From assembly GCA_007713455.1 (NCBI GenBank), contig VMRT01000001.1, positions 248,001 to 312,000 on the forward strand: a stretch of 64,000 nucleotides of DNA. Direction: 5' to 3'. Of this stretch, positions 35,724-44,528 are shown in pieces. The translations under genes and the position numbers were made by a program. Each line of letters starts with the position of its first letter. The first letter of the stretch is position 1. Source of the DNA: Pseudomonas sp. GTDB taxonomy: Bacteria > Pseudomonadota > Gammaproteobacteria > Pseudomonadales > Pseudomonadaceae. Under the pieces are notes generated by a model that was not told the origin of the DNA, searched no databases, and saw nothing but the letters and a program-made list of their open reading frames with translations.

Positions 35724-36449
35724 GTGGCTACAGCACGAATCGGATTTCTGCCGGCGGCGTTGATCGCCGCGGCGGTGGCTTTCGCCGGTTGGTCGGTGGG
35801 GCAGGGTGTGGAGCGTTTTCGCATGGCTGACCGCACGGTGACGGTCAAGGGCCTGGCGGAGATGGACGTGAAGAGCGACTTCGCGGTGTGGACGCTGGGC
35901 TTTCGCCGTGGTGGCGATCAGTTCGCCGAGGTGCAGAAGGGGCTGAGCGAGGATCGCCAGTTGGTGCTGGATTTCCTCCGCGAGCAGGGCTTCACCGACG
36001 CGGAGATCGAAGTGCGACCGTTGCAGGTCCAGGATCTGCTGGCGCGTGAATGGGCCTCGCGTGATGTGGCGCTGCGCTTCAACGGCCAGGGTCAGGTGCT
36101 GGTCAAGTCCGAGCGCGTCGACGCGGTGGGTAAGGCGGCCAATGCCATTGATCCGCTGATCTTGGCCGGTGTTCAGCTGGATACCGAGATGAACGGCTTC
36201 GCCGGGCCGCGTTATCAGTTGCGTGGCTTCAACGAGCTCAAGCCGCAATTGCTGGAAGCGGCTACCAGCAATGCCCGTGAACAGGCGACGCGTTTTGCCG
36301 AGGATGCCGGTGCCACGCTGGGGCGCTTGAAGAGTGCCAACCAGGGGGTGATTCGGGTTATCGATGACGATGGCAGCGATATGGACAGTGGGCGGACCGT
36401 GGGGAAACGGCTGCGGGTGGTGAGTACGTTTGAGTACACGTTGGATTGA
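35724..36449 (+). CDS. SIMPL domain-containing protein (DUF541)
   Basis: A 241-residue protein with an N-terminal membrane helix or signal peptide (IGFLPAALIAAAVAFAGWSVGQG) and a SIMPL/DUF541 domain (VTVKGLAEMDVKSDFAVWTLGF... to ...LRVVSTFEYTL). SIMPL proteins are envelope-located; the E. coli member YggE relates to oxidative stress. GTG start behind AGGGGAG. Confidence 0.85.
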   Translation: MATARIGFLPAALIAAAVAFAGWSVGQGVERFRMADRTVTVKGLAEMDVKSDFAVWTLGFRRGGDQFAEVQKGLSEDRQLVLDFLREQGFTDAEIEVRPLQVQDLLAREWASRDVALRFNGQGQVLVKSERVDAVGKAANAIDPLILAGVQLDTEMNGFAGPRYQLRGFNELKPQLLEAATSNAREQATRFAEDAGATLGRLKSANQGVIRVIDDDGSDMDSGRTVGKRLRVVSTFEYTLD

Positions 36450-36519
36450 TATGGGGCTGAGTCTCTGAATGACGCGCCAACCGCCTGCCAAGGCGGATCA
36501 ACCGCACTGCCCAAGCGCT

Positions 36520-36546
36520 TTTAAGCCCGGTAGCCCATGGCTTAAA
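36520..36546 (+). terminator. inverted repeat after the SIMPL gene
   Basis: TTTAAGCC and GGCTTAAA are 11 bases apart, about 70 bases after the SIMPL stop; a smaller CCGCCT-GCCA-AGGCGG hairpin lies at 36481-36496. They may end the SIMPL transcript or belong to the Fic promoter region. Confidence 0.35.
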
Positions 36547-36555
36547 GGTTAGACA

Positions 36556-36586
36556 GTGAGCCGATTAGCCGGCATTATCGGCTCAC
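36556..36586. promoter_or_regulatory. operator palindrome 1 upstream of fic
   Basis: GTGAGCCGAT and ATCGGCTCAC form a perfect 10-bp inverted repeat with an 11-bp spacer. It sits 51-81 bases before the Fic start and shares half-sites with a second palindrome, pointing to a dimeric regulator, plausibly the winged-helix domain of the Fic protein itself. Confidence 0.6.
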
Positions 36587-36590
36587 CAAA

Positions 36591-36619
36591 TGAGCCGAAT
36601 AAGCCCGTTAATCGGCTCA
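36591..36619. promoter_or_regulatory. operator palindrome 2 upstream of fic
   Basis: TGAGCCGA and TCGGCTCA form an 8-bp inverted repeat with a 13-bp spacer, ending 17 bases before the Fic ATG and covering its ribosome-binding region edge (AGAGGAG at 36621). Its centre is about 34 bp (a little over three helical turns) from that of palindrome 1. Confidence 0.6.
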
Positions 36620-36636
36620 CAGAGGAGCCAGCCCTC

Positions 36637-37770
36637 ATGAATGACCCGCTCTGGATCTGGCAGCAGCCCGATTGGCCGCACTTTAGCTGGCAAGCCGACG
36701 CACTTGCTCCGCTGCTGCGTACCTGCAGCCAGGCTCAGGGGCGCTTGCTCGGGATGCTCGGTGCCGTGGGCAGTGACACGGAGGTGCAAAGCAGCCTGGA
36801 TGCCATGCTGCAGAACATCGTCACCTCATCAGCCATCGAGGGTGAGCAGCTGGATGTCGGCTCCGTGCGCTCGTCACTGGCGCGGCGCCTGGGGCTGAAC
36901 GAAGAAGGCCGCATCACCTCGCGTTCCGAAGGCCTGGCGGAACTGCTGCTTGATGCCACCCGCGCGTATCAGCAGCCGCTCGATCTGCAGAGGCTGTTCA
37001 CCTGGCATGGCTGGTTGTTCCCCAGCGATGGTGACTTACTGGCCCGCCCGTTACGCATCGGTATGCTGCGCGGCGAGGAGCCCATGCAGGTAGTTTCCGG
37101 GAGACTCGACCGCCCTACCGTGCATTTCGAAGCGCCACCCCGCGCCGGGCTGGAAGAACAACTGGACGGCTTCCTTGCCTGGTTCGAGAGCAGCCGCCGC
37201 GATGCAGGCCTCGACCCATTTCTACGAGCCGGCATTGCGCACTTCTGGTTCGTCACCCTGCACCCCTTCGATGACGGCAACGGCCGCCTTACGCGTGCCA
37301 TCACTGACCTGGCACTGGCTCAGGGAGAACAGCAGGCCATCCGCTTTTACGCCGTGTCGGCGAGCATCCTCGATGACCGCGCCGGCTATTACCGCATCCT
37401 GGAAGCGAGCCAGAAAGGCACGCTGGATATCACCGCCTGGTTGCAATGGTTCCTCGCCACGCTGCTCAAGAGCATGGAGCAGGCCCTTGCTCGTATCGAC
37501 CGCGTGCTGGTCAAGGCACGCTTCTGGCAGGCTCATCGTAGCCAAACCCTGTCTGCCGAGCAGATCAAAGTGCTTAACCGCCTGCTCGATGGCGGCGAGA
37601 GAGGTTTCGAGAACGGCATCAGCGCCGCGCAATACCAGGCCGTGGCCAAGGTCTCTAAAGCCACCGCCACGCGCCATCTGAGCGACCTTGTCGAGAAGGG
37701 CTGCCTGGCCAGACTCCCGGGCGGCGGACGCAGCACGCGCTACCAGATACAGCACTCGGCACACGCTTGA
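36637..37770 (+). CDS. Fic family protein with DUF4172 and winged-helix domain
   Basis: A 377-residue Fic AMPylase-type protein. N-terminal DUF4172 domain; inhibitory helix motif SSAIEGE (64-70, class II Fic with the autoinhibitory Glu); catalytic loop HPFDDGNGRLTR (209-220); C-terminal winged helix-turn-helix (KVSKATATRHLSDLVEKGCL region, about 335-360) with a beta hairpin (LPGGGRSTRYQ). The ATG at 36637 lies behind AGAGGAG; the upstream open frame only translates the operator repeats. Likely moves AMP onto a target protein and autoregulates its gene. No separate antitoxin is present. Confidence 0.9.
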   Translation: MNDPLWIWQQPDWPHFSWQADALAPLLRTCSQAQGRLLGMLGAVGSDTEVQSSLDAMLQNIVTSSAIEGEQLDVGSVRSSLARRLGLNEEGRITSRSEGLAELLLDATRAYQQPLDLQRLFTWHGWLFPSDGDLLARPLRIGMLRGEEPMQVVSGRLDRPTVHFEAPPRAGLEEQLDGFLAWFESSRRDAGLDPFLRAGIAHFWFVTLHPFDDGNGRLTRAITDLALAQGEQQAIRFYAVSASILDDRAGYYRILEASQKGTLDITAWLQWFLATLLKSMEQALARIDRVLVKARFWQAHRSQTLSAEQIKVLNRLLDGGERGFENGISAAQYQAVAKVSKATATRHLSDLVEKGCLARLPGGGRSTRYQIQHSAHA

Positions 37771-37790
37771 AAAAGTGAGTCGCCCAACAG

Positions 37791-37837
37791 CGCGAAACCA
37801 GGCTTTCATCAACTCCTTGGATAGCCCTGGTTCCGCG
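37791..37837. terminator. hairpin between fic and the ABC permease
   Basis: CGCGAAACCAGG and CCTGGTTCCGCG pair with a single mismatch around a 23-nt loop, in the gap between the convergent fic and ABC permease genes. No T tract; probably a shared terminator. Confidence 0.45.
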
Positions 37838-37857
37838 TAGCCAACCGGCCCGACAAA

Positions 37858-38784
37858 TCAATGCCCCGGCTGCCAAGGCTGCCCCAGCGACACCGGCGCG
37901 TACAACCGCGTACGGATCGCATCCCGCGACAGCAGCACCAGCACCAGAATGGTCGCCACATACGGCAGCATCGCCAGCAGGTTGCCGGGGATCGCCAGGC
38001 CGAGGCCCTGCGCCACCAGGTGCAGGATGCTGGCCAGGCCGAACAGGTACGCGCCGAGCAGGACGCGGCTCACTCGCCAGCTGGCGAACACCACTAGGGC
38101 CAGGGCGATCCAGCCGCGGCCGGCGGTCATGTTTTCCGCCCACATCGGCGTGTAGGCGAGCGACATGTAGCCGCCGGCAAGCCCTGCCATTCCGCCGCCG
38201 AACATCACCGCCAGGGTGCGCACGCGCAGTACCGGCAGGCCCATGGCGCTGGCGGCGTTGGGGTTTTCGCCGACGGCCTGGATGATCAGGCCGATGCGGC
38301 TTTTCAGCAGCACCCAGGCCACCAGCGCGAACAGTGCGAAGGACAGGTACACCAGCAGATCCTGGGCGAACAGCATGCGGCCGATCACGGGGATCTCGCT
38401 GAGCAGCGGAATGGCGATCGGCTCGAAGCCGGCCAGCGGCTTGCCGACCCAGCTGGCACCAACGAAGGACGAAAGGCCGACGCCGAAGATGGTCAGCGCC
38501 AGGCCGGTGGCGACCTGGTTGGCATTGAAGCCCAGCGCCACCATGGCGAACAGCAGCGACAGCAGCACGCCGGCCAGGCAGGCGAACAGCACGCCGAGCC
38601 AGAGGTTGCCGCTGGCGAAGGCGACGATGAAACCGATCACCGCGCCGAACAGCATCATGCCCTCCTGGCCGAGGTTGAGTACGCCGGTCTTCTCGCACAC
38701 CAGCTCGCCGAGGGCGACCAGCAGCAGCGGCGTACCGGTGCGGATCATGGCGTAGAAGATATTGGTCAGCAGATCCATGTCCAT
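37858..38784 (-). CDS. nucleoside-type ABC transporter permease (second)
   Basis: A 308-residue permease of the BPD_transp_2 type used with BMP-family binding proteins, like NupQ/YufQ nucleoside importers. GVLNLGQEGMMLFGAVIGF near residue 33 and the QAVGENPNAASAMGLPVLRVR loop (about 185-205) are typical. A start 6 bases downstream is possible. Last gene of the three-gene unit. Confidence 0.88.
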   Translation of the reverse strand: MDMDLLTNIFYAMIRTGTPLLLVALGELVCEKTGVLNLGQEGMMLFGAVIGFIVAFASGNLWLGVLFACLAGVLLSLLFAMVALGFNANQVATGLALTIFGVGLSSFVGASWVGKPLAGFEPIAIPLLSEIPVIGRMLFAQDLLVYLSFALFALVAWVLLKSRIGLIIQAVGENPNAASAMGLPVLRVRTLAVMFGGGMAGLAGGYMSLAYTPMWAENMTAGRGWIALALVVFASWRVSRVLLGAYLFGLASILHLVAQGLGLAIPGNLLAMLPYVATILVLVLLSRDAIRTRLYAPVSLGQPWQPGH

Positions 38785-38849
38785 CGGTCAGGCCTCGAAC
38801 TTCAAACGGTAGGCAGCGGGTGAAAAGGGCAGTAGCGCAGTGCGGACGA

Positions 38850-39956
38850 TCATGTGGCCGGCGCCTCTTTGGCGCTGACAAGCGCCGGTTTTCGTGCCCA
38901 CAGCTTCAGCCGCGGGCGGTAGAGGATCAGTACGTCGCAGGCGAGCAGGAAGAACAGCACCATGCCCTGGAACAGCTGCGTGATTGATTGCGGCAGGTTG
39001 GCGGCCATCTGCGCGTTCTCGCCACCGAGGTAGAGCAGCGCCATCAGCAGACTCGCGAAGACGATACCGATGGGGTTCAGGCGACCGAGGAAGGCCACGG
39101 TGATCGCCGCGTAGCCATAGCCCGGTGAAACTTGCGGCACCAGTTGGCCGATTGGCCCGGCGACTTCGGCGACGCCGGCCAGCCCTGCCAGGCCGCCGCT
39201 GATCAGCAGAGCGATCCACACCAGCTTCTTGTCGCGGAAGCCGACAAAGCCGGCGGCGCGCTTGTCCAGGCCGAGCACCTTGATCTGGAAGCCAAGAAAA
39301 CTCTTCTGCAGCAGCACCCAGACCACCACCAGCGCCAGCAGGGCGAAGTAGAAACCGCCATGCACGCGCAGCCCTTCGATCAGCTCGGGCAGCCGGGTGG
39401 CGTCGCCGAACATCGCCGACTCGGGGAAGTTGAAGCCTTCCGGGTCCTTCAGCGGGCCGTGCACGGCGAACAGCAGCAGGTTCAGCGCAATGTAGTTGAG
39501 CATGATGCTGGTGAGGATTTCGTTGGCGTTGAACGCCGTCTTCAGCCAGGCGCAGAGCCCGGCCCAGGCGGCACCGCCAAGGGTGCCGAGCAGCAGTGTC
39601 AGCACCAGTGCCCAGCGCGAATCCCAGTCGATGATGTTGACCGCCAGCGCGCTGCCGGCCAGGGCGCCGATGAGCAGCTGGCCTTCGGCACCGATGTTCC
39701 AGATGCGTGCGTTGTAGACCACCGCCAGGCCGAGGGCGCAAAGCAGGATCGGCAGCGCCTTGACCAGCAGTTCGGAGACGCCGTAGAGATCGCCGAGCGG
39801 GTCGATCAGCAGCACCTTGAGGGTTTCCAGCGGCGGATGGCCGAGCAGCGCGAACAGCAGCGCGCCGCTCAGCAGCGTCAGCAGTGCCGCCAGCAATGGC
39901 GAGAACCAGAGCATGGCCCGTGAGGCCTCGCCGCGGGGTTGCAGGGATAACAGCAT
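38850..39956 (-). CDS. nucleoside-type ABC transporter permease (first)
   Basis: A 368-residue permease of the BPD_transp_2 family (NupP/YufP-like), larger than its partner because of an N-terminal extension. WNIGAEGQLLIGALAGS and the cytoplasmic QIKVLGLDKRAAGFVGFRDKKLVW loop are recognisable. The gap to the ATPase gene is 12 bp and to the second permease 65 bp. Confidence 0.88.
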   Translation of the reverse strand: MLLSLQPRGEASRAMLWFSPLLAALLTLLSGALLFALLGHPPLETLKVLLIDPLGDLYGVSELLVKALPILLCALGLAVVYNARIWNIGAEGQLLIGALAGSALAVNIIDWDSRWALVLTLLLGTLGGAAWAGLCAWLKTAFNANEILTSIMLNYIALNLLLFAVHGPLKDPEGFNFPESAMFGDATRLPELIEGLRVHGGFYFALLALVVVWVLLQKSFLGFQIKVLGLDKRAAGFVGFRDKKLVWIALLISGGLAGLAGVAEVAGPIGQLVPQVSPGYGYAAITVAFLGRLNPIGIVFASLLMALLYLGGENAQMAANLPQSITQLFQGMVLFFLLACDVLILYRPRLKLWARKPALVSAKEAPAT

Positions 39957-39968
39957 GATGGATTCTCG

Positions 39969-41549
39969 TCAGGCGGCAGAGGTGGAAACAGGGGTGTCGC
40001 TGGTATCGAACTGGCCAGCCATCCAGCGGCCGACTTCGACCGGGCAGGTGCTGGCAGTAGCGCGCTGTGGCGACAGCCGGCCGTCGCTCAGGGCGGCGAT
40101 GCGGTCGCTGATCTGGAACAGCTCCTCGAGGTCTTCGGAGATCACCAGGATCGCCGCGCCGGCATCGCGCAGTTCGATCAGCGCGCGGTGGATCGCCGCG
40201 GCCGCGCCGACATCCACGCCCCAGGTCGGGTGCGCGGCGATCAGCAGCTTCGGCTGCTGCAGGATCTCGCGCCCGAGGATGAATTTCTGCAGGTTGCCGC
40301 CGGACAGGCTTGCCGCCGGGGTTTGGGCATCCGGTGTCTTCACGGCGAAACGCTGGATGACCTGTTCGGCGAAGGCGCGCACCTTGCCGCGGCGGATCAT
40401 GCCCTGCTCGACCATTCCGGTCTGTTGATAGGCGGTGAGCAGGCCGTTGTCGGCCAGGCTCATGCTCGGCACCGCGCCGTGACCGAGGCGTTCGGCCGGC
40501 ACGAAGGCCATGCCGTGGCGACGGCGGGCGTCGGGGCGCAGGTGGGCGACGTCGTCACCGAGAATGCGGATGTGCATGGCCTGGGCTGCAGGCAGGCGCT
40601 GTTCGCCACTGAGCAGGGCGAGCAGTTCGTCCTGGCCGTTGCCGGCGACTCCCGCGATACCGACGATCTCGCCGGCGCGCACTTCCAGGTCCACCTCTTC
40701 GAGGGACACGCCGAACGGATCGGCGTTGTGCCAGGACAGCCGCTCGACCCGCAGGAACGGCGCGCGGCCCTCGCTCTTCGGGTATTCGGCTTCCAGCCCC
40801 TCGGCATCGCCGACCATCAGCCGCGCCAGTTCCAGGTCCGAGCATTCGGCCGGCACGCACTCGCCGGACACGCGGCCGGCGCGCAGCACCGTGGCGCTCT
40901 GGCACAGCGCGCGCACCTCGTTGAGCTTGTGGCTGATGAACAGGATGCTGCAGCCCTCGGCCGCCAGCCGGCGCAGGGTGACGAAGAGCTCGTCGGCCTC
41001 CTGCGGGGTGAGCACCGAGGTCGGTTCGTCGAGGATCAGCAGGCGGATGTCCTGCATCAGGCAACGGATGATCTCCACCCGCTGGCGCTCGCCGATGGAC
41101 AGGCTGTGCACCAGCCGTTGCGGCTCCAGCGGCATGCCGTAACGCTGCGAGACCTCGCGGATCTTCGGCTCCAGCTGCTTTGGCGTACCGGCCTTGGCGC
41201 CCAGCGCCAGGGCGATGTTCTCCGCTACCGAGAGCGTCTCGAACAGCGAGAAGTGCTGGAACACCATGCCGATGCCGCGTTCGCGGGCCTGGGCCGGGTC
41301 GCGCATGGTCACCCGTTCGCCCTGCCAGTGGATTTCGCCGGCGTCCGGCTGGGTCACGCCGTAGATGATCTTCATCAGCGTGCTCTTGCCGGCGCCGTTC
41401 TCGCCGAGCAGGGCGTGGATCTCGCCCGGCTGGATCGACAGGTCGATACGGTCGTTGGCCAGGCAGCCTGGGTACTGTTTGGTTATGCCGCAGAGCTTGA
41501 GGTGCGCGGTCTGGGATTCGGGCATGGAGGCGTCCGCTGGGTTTTTCAT
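39969..41549 (-). CDS. nucleoside-type ABC transporter ATP-binding protein (two NBDs)
   Basis: A 526-residue protein with two tandem ATPase domains. First: Walker A GENGAGKST, signature LSIGERQRVEI, Walker B LLILDEPTSV. Second: Walker A-like GVAGNGQDEL (degenerate, as in this class), signature LSGGNLQKFIL, and switch region ISEDLEEL. This layout is that of NupO/YufO and RbsA. ATG at 41549; an internal ATG eight codons later is possible. No binding-protein gene adjoins, so the solute receptor must lie elsewhere. Confidence 0.9.
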   Translation of the reverse strand: MKNPADASMPESQTAHLKLCGITKQYPGCLANDRIDLSIQPGEIHALLGENGAGKSTLMKIIYGVTQPDAGEIHWQGERVTMRDPAQARERGIGMVFQHFSLFETLSVAENIALALGAKAGTPKQLEPKIREVSQRYGMPLEPQRLVHSLSIGERQRVEIIRCLMQDIRLLILDEPTSVLTPQEADELFVTLRRLAAEGCSILFISHKLNEVRALCQSATVLRAGRVSGECVPAECSDLELARLMVGDAEGLEAEYPKSEGRAPFLRVERLSWHNADPFGVSLEEVDLEVRAGEIVGIAGVAGNGQDELLALLSGEQRLPAAQAMHIRILGDDVAHLRPDARRRHGMAFVPAERLGHGAVPSMSLADNGLLTAYQQTGMVEQGMIRRGKVRAFAEQVIQRFAVKTPDAQTPAASLSGGNLQKFILGREILQQPKLLIAAHPTWGVDVGAAAAIHRALIELRDAGAAILVISEDLEELFQISDRIAALSDGRLSPQRATASTCPVEVGRWMAGQFDTSDTPVSTSAA

Positions 41550-41773
41550 GACCAGGGTGTAGCAAAAAGCTGGCCAGGCAGTCAGGAATTGAGGTGCGAC
41601 GTGGCCACGGCAGCTGCGCCACCGGTTGGCCATGCGACGATGTTAGCCGGTGCATCGCTTTGGTGCTTCACTCGGTGACGCCGTCGTGTCGATGCACTGC
41701 CATGGGGCGGGACGACCGCGGGCCGGATGGGCTGCTAAGCTAACCGTCCTCTCCGCTTCCACCGGTTGCCTGC

Positions 41774-42694
41774 ATGAACCAGATGGACCTTCATTCCGCC
41801 GAGGAAACGATTGCCCAGCGTGCCGCCCTGGCGCGGCTGATCGATGGCCTCTTGCGCGACGACGGCATGCATCCCACCGCGATTGACGATCTTTACCTGA
41901 TCCGCTGCAGCGCGCCGAGCGAACTGGTGCACGGGCTGCACAAGCCGGCGCTGTGCATCATCGTGCAGGGCAGCAAGGAGGTGCGCCTGGGTGACGAGCT
42001 GTACACCTACGATGCGCTGCACTACCTGGTGGTATCGGTCACCGTGCCGGTGGCTGGTCGCGTGCTGGAGGCCTCGTCCGGCGAGCCGTACCTGTGCATC
42101 CGCCTGGATATCGACCCGGCAATGGTCGCCACTCTGGTGGCCGACAGCGCGCAGTTAAGCCAGCCCGTGGAAGGGCCGGCGCGCGGGGTCTATCTGGATC
42201 GCATCGATGCGCCGTTGCTCGACGCCACGCTGCGTCTGGTGCGACTGCTCGCCAGTCCGCAGGACATCCCGGTGCTGGCGCCGCTGGCCATGCGCGAGAT
42301 CTTTTACCGGCTGCTCTGCGGCCGGCAGGGGCGCCACCTGCATGAGATCGCAGTGCGCGACAGCCAGGGCCATCGTGTCACCCGCGCCATCGAATGGCTG
42401 AACCGCAATTACGTCGAACCGCTGCGCATCGACGAACTGGCACAGCGGGTCAACCTCAGCAGCTCGACGTTGCATCACCGCTTCAAGGCGCTCACCGCGA
42501 TGAGCCCGCTGCAGTACCAGAAGCAGCTGCGCCTGCAGGAGGCGCGGCGGCTGCTGATCGCCGAGGGGCTCGATGTGTCCAGCGCCGGCTACCGGGTCGG
42601 CTACGAAAGCCCCTCGCAGTTCAGCCGCGAGTACAGCCGGCTGTTCGGCGCCTCGCCGGTGAAGGATCTTGCGCGGCTGCGCAGCACCGCGTAA
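41774..42694 (+). CDS. AraC family regulator with AraC_N sensor
   Basis: A 306-residue regulator. The N-terminal AraC_N cupin (PALCIIVQGSKEVRLGDELYTYD) is the type found with SDR/oxidoreductase genes; the C-terminal HTH begins near residue 195 (ITRAIEWLNRNYVEPLRIDELAQRVNLSSSTLHHRFKALTAMSPLQYQKQLRLQ). It is convergent with the CMD and SDR genes, which it may regulate, and divergent from the nucleoside-type ABC unit across 224 bp. Confidence 0.9.
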   Translation: MNQMDLHSAEETIAQRAALARLIDGLLRDDGMHPTAIDDLYLIRCSAPSELVHGLHKPALCIIVQGSKEVRLGDELYTYDALHYLVVSVTVPVAGRVLEASSGEPYLCIRLDIDPAMVATLVADSAQLSQPVEGPARGVYLDRIDAPLLDATLRLVRLLASPQDIPVLAPLAMREIFYRLLCGRQGRHLHEIAVRDSQGHRVTRAIEWLNRNYVEPLRIDELAQRVNLSSSTLHHRFKALTAMSPLQYQKQLRLQEARRLLIAEGLDVSSAGYRVGYESPSQFSREYSRLFGASPVKDLARLRSTA

Positions 42695-42695
42695 T

Positions 42696-43151
42696 TCAGC
42701 GCGACGCCGGGTCCGGCACCTCGCGCAATGCCTGAGCGGCATCGATGGCGCGGGGAAAGCCGGCGGTCACGGTGGTCAGGTAGATCACCTCCTTGAGCTC
42801 CTCACAGGTGACGCCCAGACGCAACGCGTAGCCGGCATGCACCTTCATGTACTGCAGATTGCCCTGCGCGGCGAAGGCGGCGATCACTGCTAGCTGGCGG
42901 GTGCGATCATCCAGCTCGCTGCGCCCCCAGACATCGCCGAAGGCGTACTGGGTGATCCCCTCGGCGAGAAACGGATAGTCCTCGCGCAGCGCCTCGAGCA
43001 CCGGTTGCCCGGCACCGCCGGACAGGTGCTCGATGACCGCCATGCCACGCTCGTGGCGCTCGTTGCCGGCGGCTTCCAGCGAGGCGAAGGTCAGCGAGCC
43101 GAACACGGCCAGGTACGCCGCGGCCAGGGTGTTGCCTGTACGAAGGCTCAT
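42696..43151 (-). CDS. carboxymuconolactone decarboxylase family protein
   Basis: A 151-residue protein with the CMD fold (WGRSELDDRTRQLAVIAAFAAQGNLQYMKVHAGYALRLGVTCEELKEVI). It lacks the AhpD CxxC pair, so it is unlikely to be a peroxidase; gamma-carboxymuconolactone decarboxylase-like. One base separates its end from the AraC gene. Follows the SDR gene in the same operon (10-bp gap). Confidence 0.85.
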   Translation of the reverse strand: MSLRTGNTLAAAYLAVFGSLTFASLEAAGNERHERGMAVIEHLSGGAGQPVLEALREDYPFLAEGITQYAFGDVWGRSELDDRTRQLAVIAAFAAQGNLQYMKVHAGYALRLGVTCEELKEVIYLTTVTAGFPRAIDAAQALREVPDPASR

Positions 43152-43161
43152 GGCGGCATCC

Positions 43162-43899
43162 TCAGTAGGGGCTGGCGGTGGGGCGCACCACCAGCTCGCT
43201 GACGTCGACATCGGCCGGCTGGTCGATGGCATAGGCGATGGCGCGGGCGATGGCGTCGGCCGGAATGGCGATGCGGCGGAAGTCGTCCATGGCCGAGCGG
43301 GCGGTGTCATCGGAAATGCTCTCGGCCAGTTCCGATTCGGTGACGCCGGGCGAAACCAGGGTCACGCGAATATCGCCGCCGACCTCCTGACGCAGGCCCT
43401 CGGAGATGGCGCGCACCGCGTACTTGGTGGCGCAGTACACCGCCGCGGTCGGGCTCACCGCGTAGGCGCCGATGGAGGCGATGTTGACGAACTGGCCGGC
43501 GCGCTGGCGCTGCATCAGCGGCAGGCCGGCGGCGATGCCGTGCAGCACGCCACGGATGTTCACGTCGATCATGCGGTTCCACTCGTCGACCTTCAGCGCA
43601 TCCAGCGGCGAAAGCGGCATCACCCCTGCGTTGTTGATGATCACGTCGACGCGGCCGAAGCGCTGTTCGGCGAAGTCGACGAAGGCCTGGGTGTCCTCGC
43701 GGCTGGTTACGTCCAGCGCGCGGCAGGCGGCTACGCCACCGCGTTCGCCGATCTCGGCGACCAGCTTTTCCAGCCGGTCCAGACGCCGCGCCCCCAGCAC
43801 GACAGTTGCGCCCTGGGCCGCCAGCAGGCGGGCCGTGGCTTCACCGATGCCGCTGCTGGCGCCGGTGATGAGTACGACTTTGCCGGTGATGTTCGACAT
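43162..43899 (-). CDS. SDR family oxidoreductase
   Basis: A 245-residue classical short-chain dehydrogenase: TGASSGIGEAT (nucleotide loop, 12-22), NNAG (about 90), catalytic Ser in IASIG and YCATK (Tyr/Lys about 155-159). ARR after the second strand favours NADP(H). Upstream member of a two-gene unit with the CMD protein, next to an AraC regulator, a common arrangement for a small detoxification module. Confidence 0.9.
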   Translation of the reverse strand: MSNITGKVVLITGASSGIGEATARLLAAQGATVVLGARRLDRLEKLVAEIGERGGVAACRALDVTSREDTQAFVDFAEQRFGRVDVIINNAGVMPLSPLDALKVDEWNRMIDVNIRGVLHGIAAGLPLMQRQRAGQFVNIASIGAYAVSPTAAVYCATKYAVRAISEGLRQEVGGDIRVTLVSPGVTESELAESISDDTARSAMDDFRRIAIPADAIARAIAYAIDQPADVDVSELVVRPTASPY

Positions 43900-44021
43900 G
43901 GGGTTGTCCTCCGCAAATGGATTCGGGCGACGTCGGTGACGCCGTGGTTCGAATACTGCGATGGAGGACGGTGCCGGCGTTATGGCGATCCTGCCGGGCG
44001 CTTGCCTGATTCTGGCGCTGC

Positions 44022-44492
44022 CTACCAGATGCCTTCGTGCAGGGCAGCAGCCTCGTCTTCCAGCAGCGGCCCGACGACTTCGACCTTGCGCTGGCCGGCC
44101 TCGAAGACGATGCGGCAAGGCAGGTCCAGCGTCGGGTTCTCCGGATGGTTGCCGGTGATGTCCTTCAGGCTGCGCTCGGAAAGCCCATAGACCACGCGAC
44201 CCAGGCCGACCCAGTAGGCGGCCCCGGCGCACATGGCGCAGGGCTCGGCGGAGGTGTACATGGTGCAGCGCGAGAGGTACTCCGGCGTGTAGCGGGTCGA
44301 GGCTCGGGTCATCAGTACACGCTCGGCGTGGCCGGTCATGTCGTGGTCGGGCATGTAGGCGTTGCCCTGTTCCAGCAGTACTTCACCGTCCGGCCCGACC
44401 AGGATGGCGCCGAACGGGTGGGTGCCGTTTTCCAGCGCGCGGCGGGCGACGTCGAAGCTTTTGCGCAGCAGGGCGAGATCGTCGAGAGGCAT
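44022..44492 (-). CDS. nucleobase deaminase (guanine/cytosine deaminase type)
   Basis: A 156-residue zinc deaminase of the CMP/dCMP-deaminase fold: HAE (55-57) and PCAMC (Cys 85 and 88) bind zinc. The layout (PFGAILVGPDGEVLLEQGNAYMPDHDMTGHAE) fits the GuaD-like group, so guanine deaminase is the likeliest activity; cytosine deaminase or a related heterocycle deaminase remains possible. Last gene of the minus-strand importer/oxygenase unit. Confidence 0.83.
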   Translation of the reverse strand: MPLDDLALLRKSFDVARRALENGTHPFGAILVGPDGEVLLEQGNAYMPDHDMTGHAERVLMTRASTRYTPEYLSRCTMYTSAEPCAMCAGAAYWVGLGRVVYGLSERSLKDITGNHPENPTLDLPCRIVFEAGQRKVEVVGPLLEDEAAALHEGIW

Positions 44493-44528
44493 GGCGATAT
44501 CCAGACTGAGATGAAGAAGTGGTGGGCT

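Noticed and set aside
36556-36636. N-terminal 27-residue extension of the Fic protein
   Set aside because: The GTG at 36556 lies in the operator repeats; the ATG at 36637 has a good ribosome site and fits family length.
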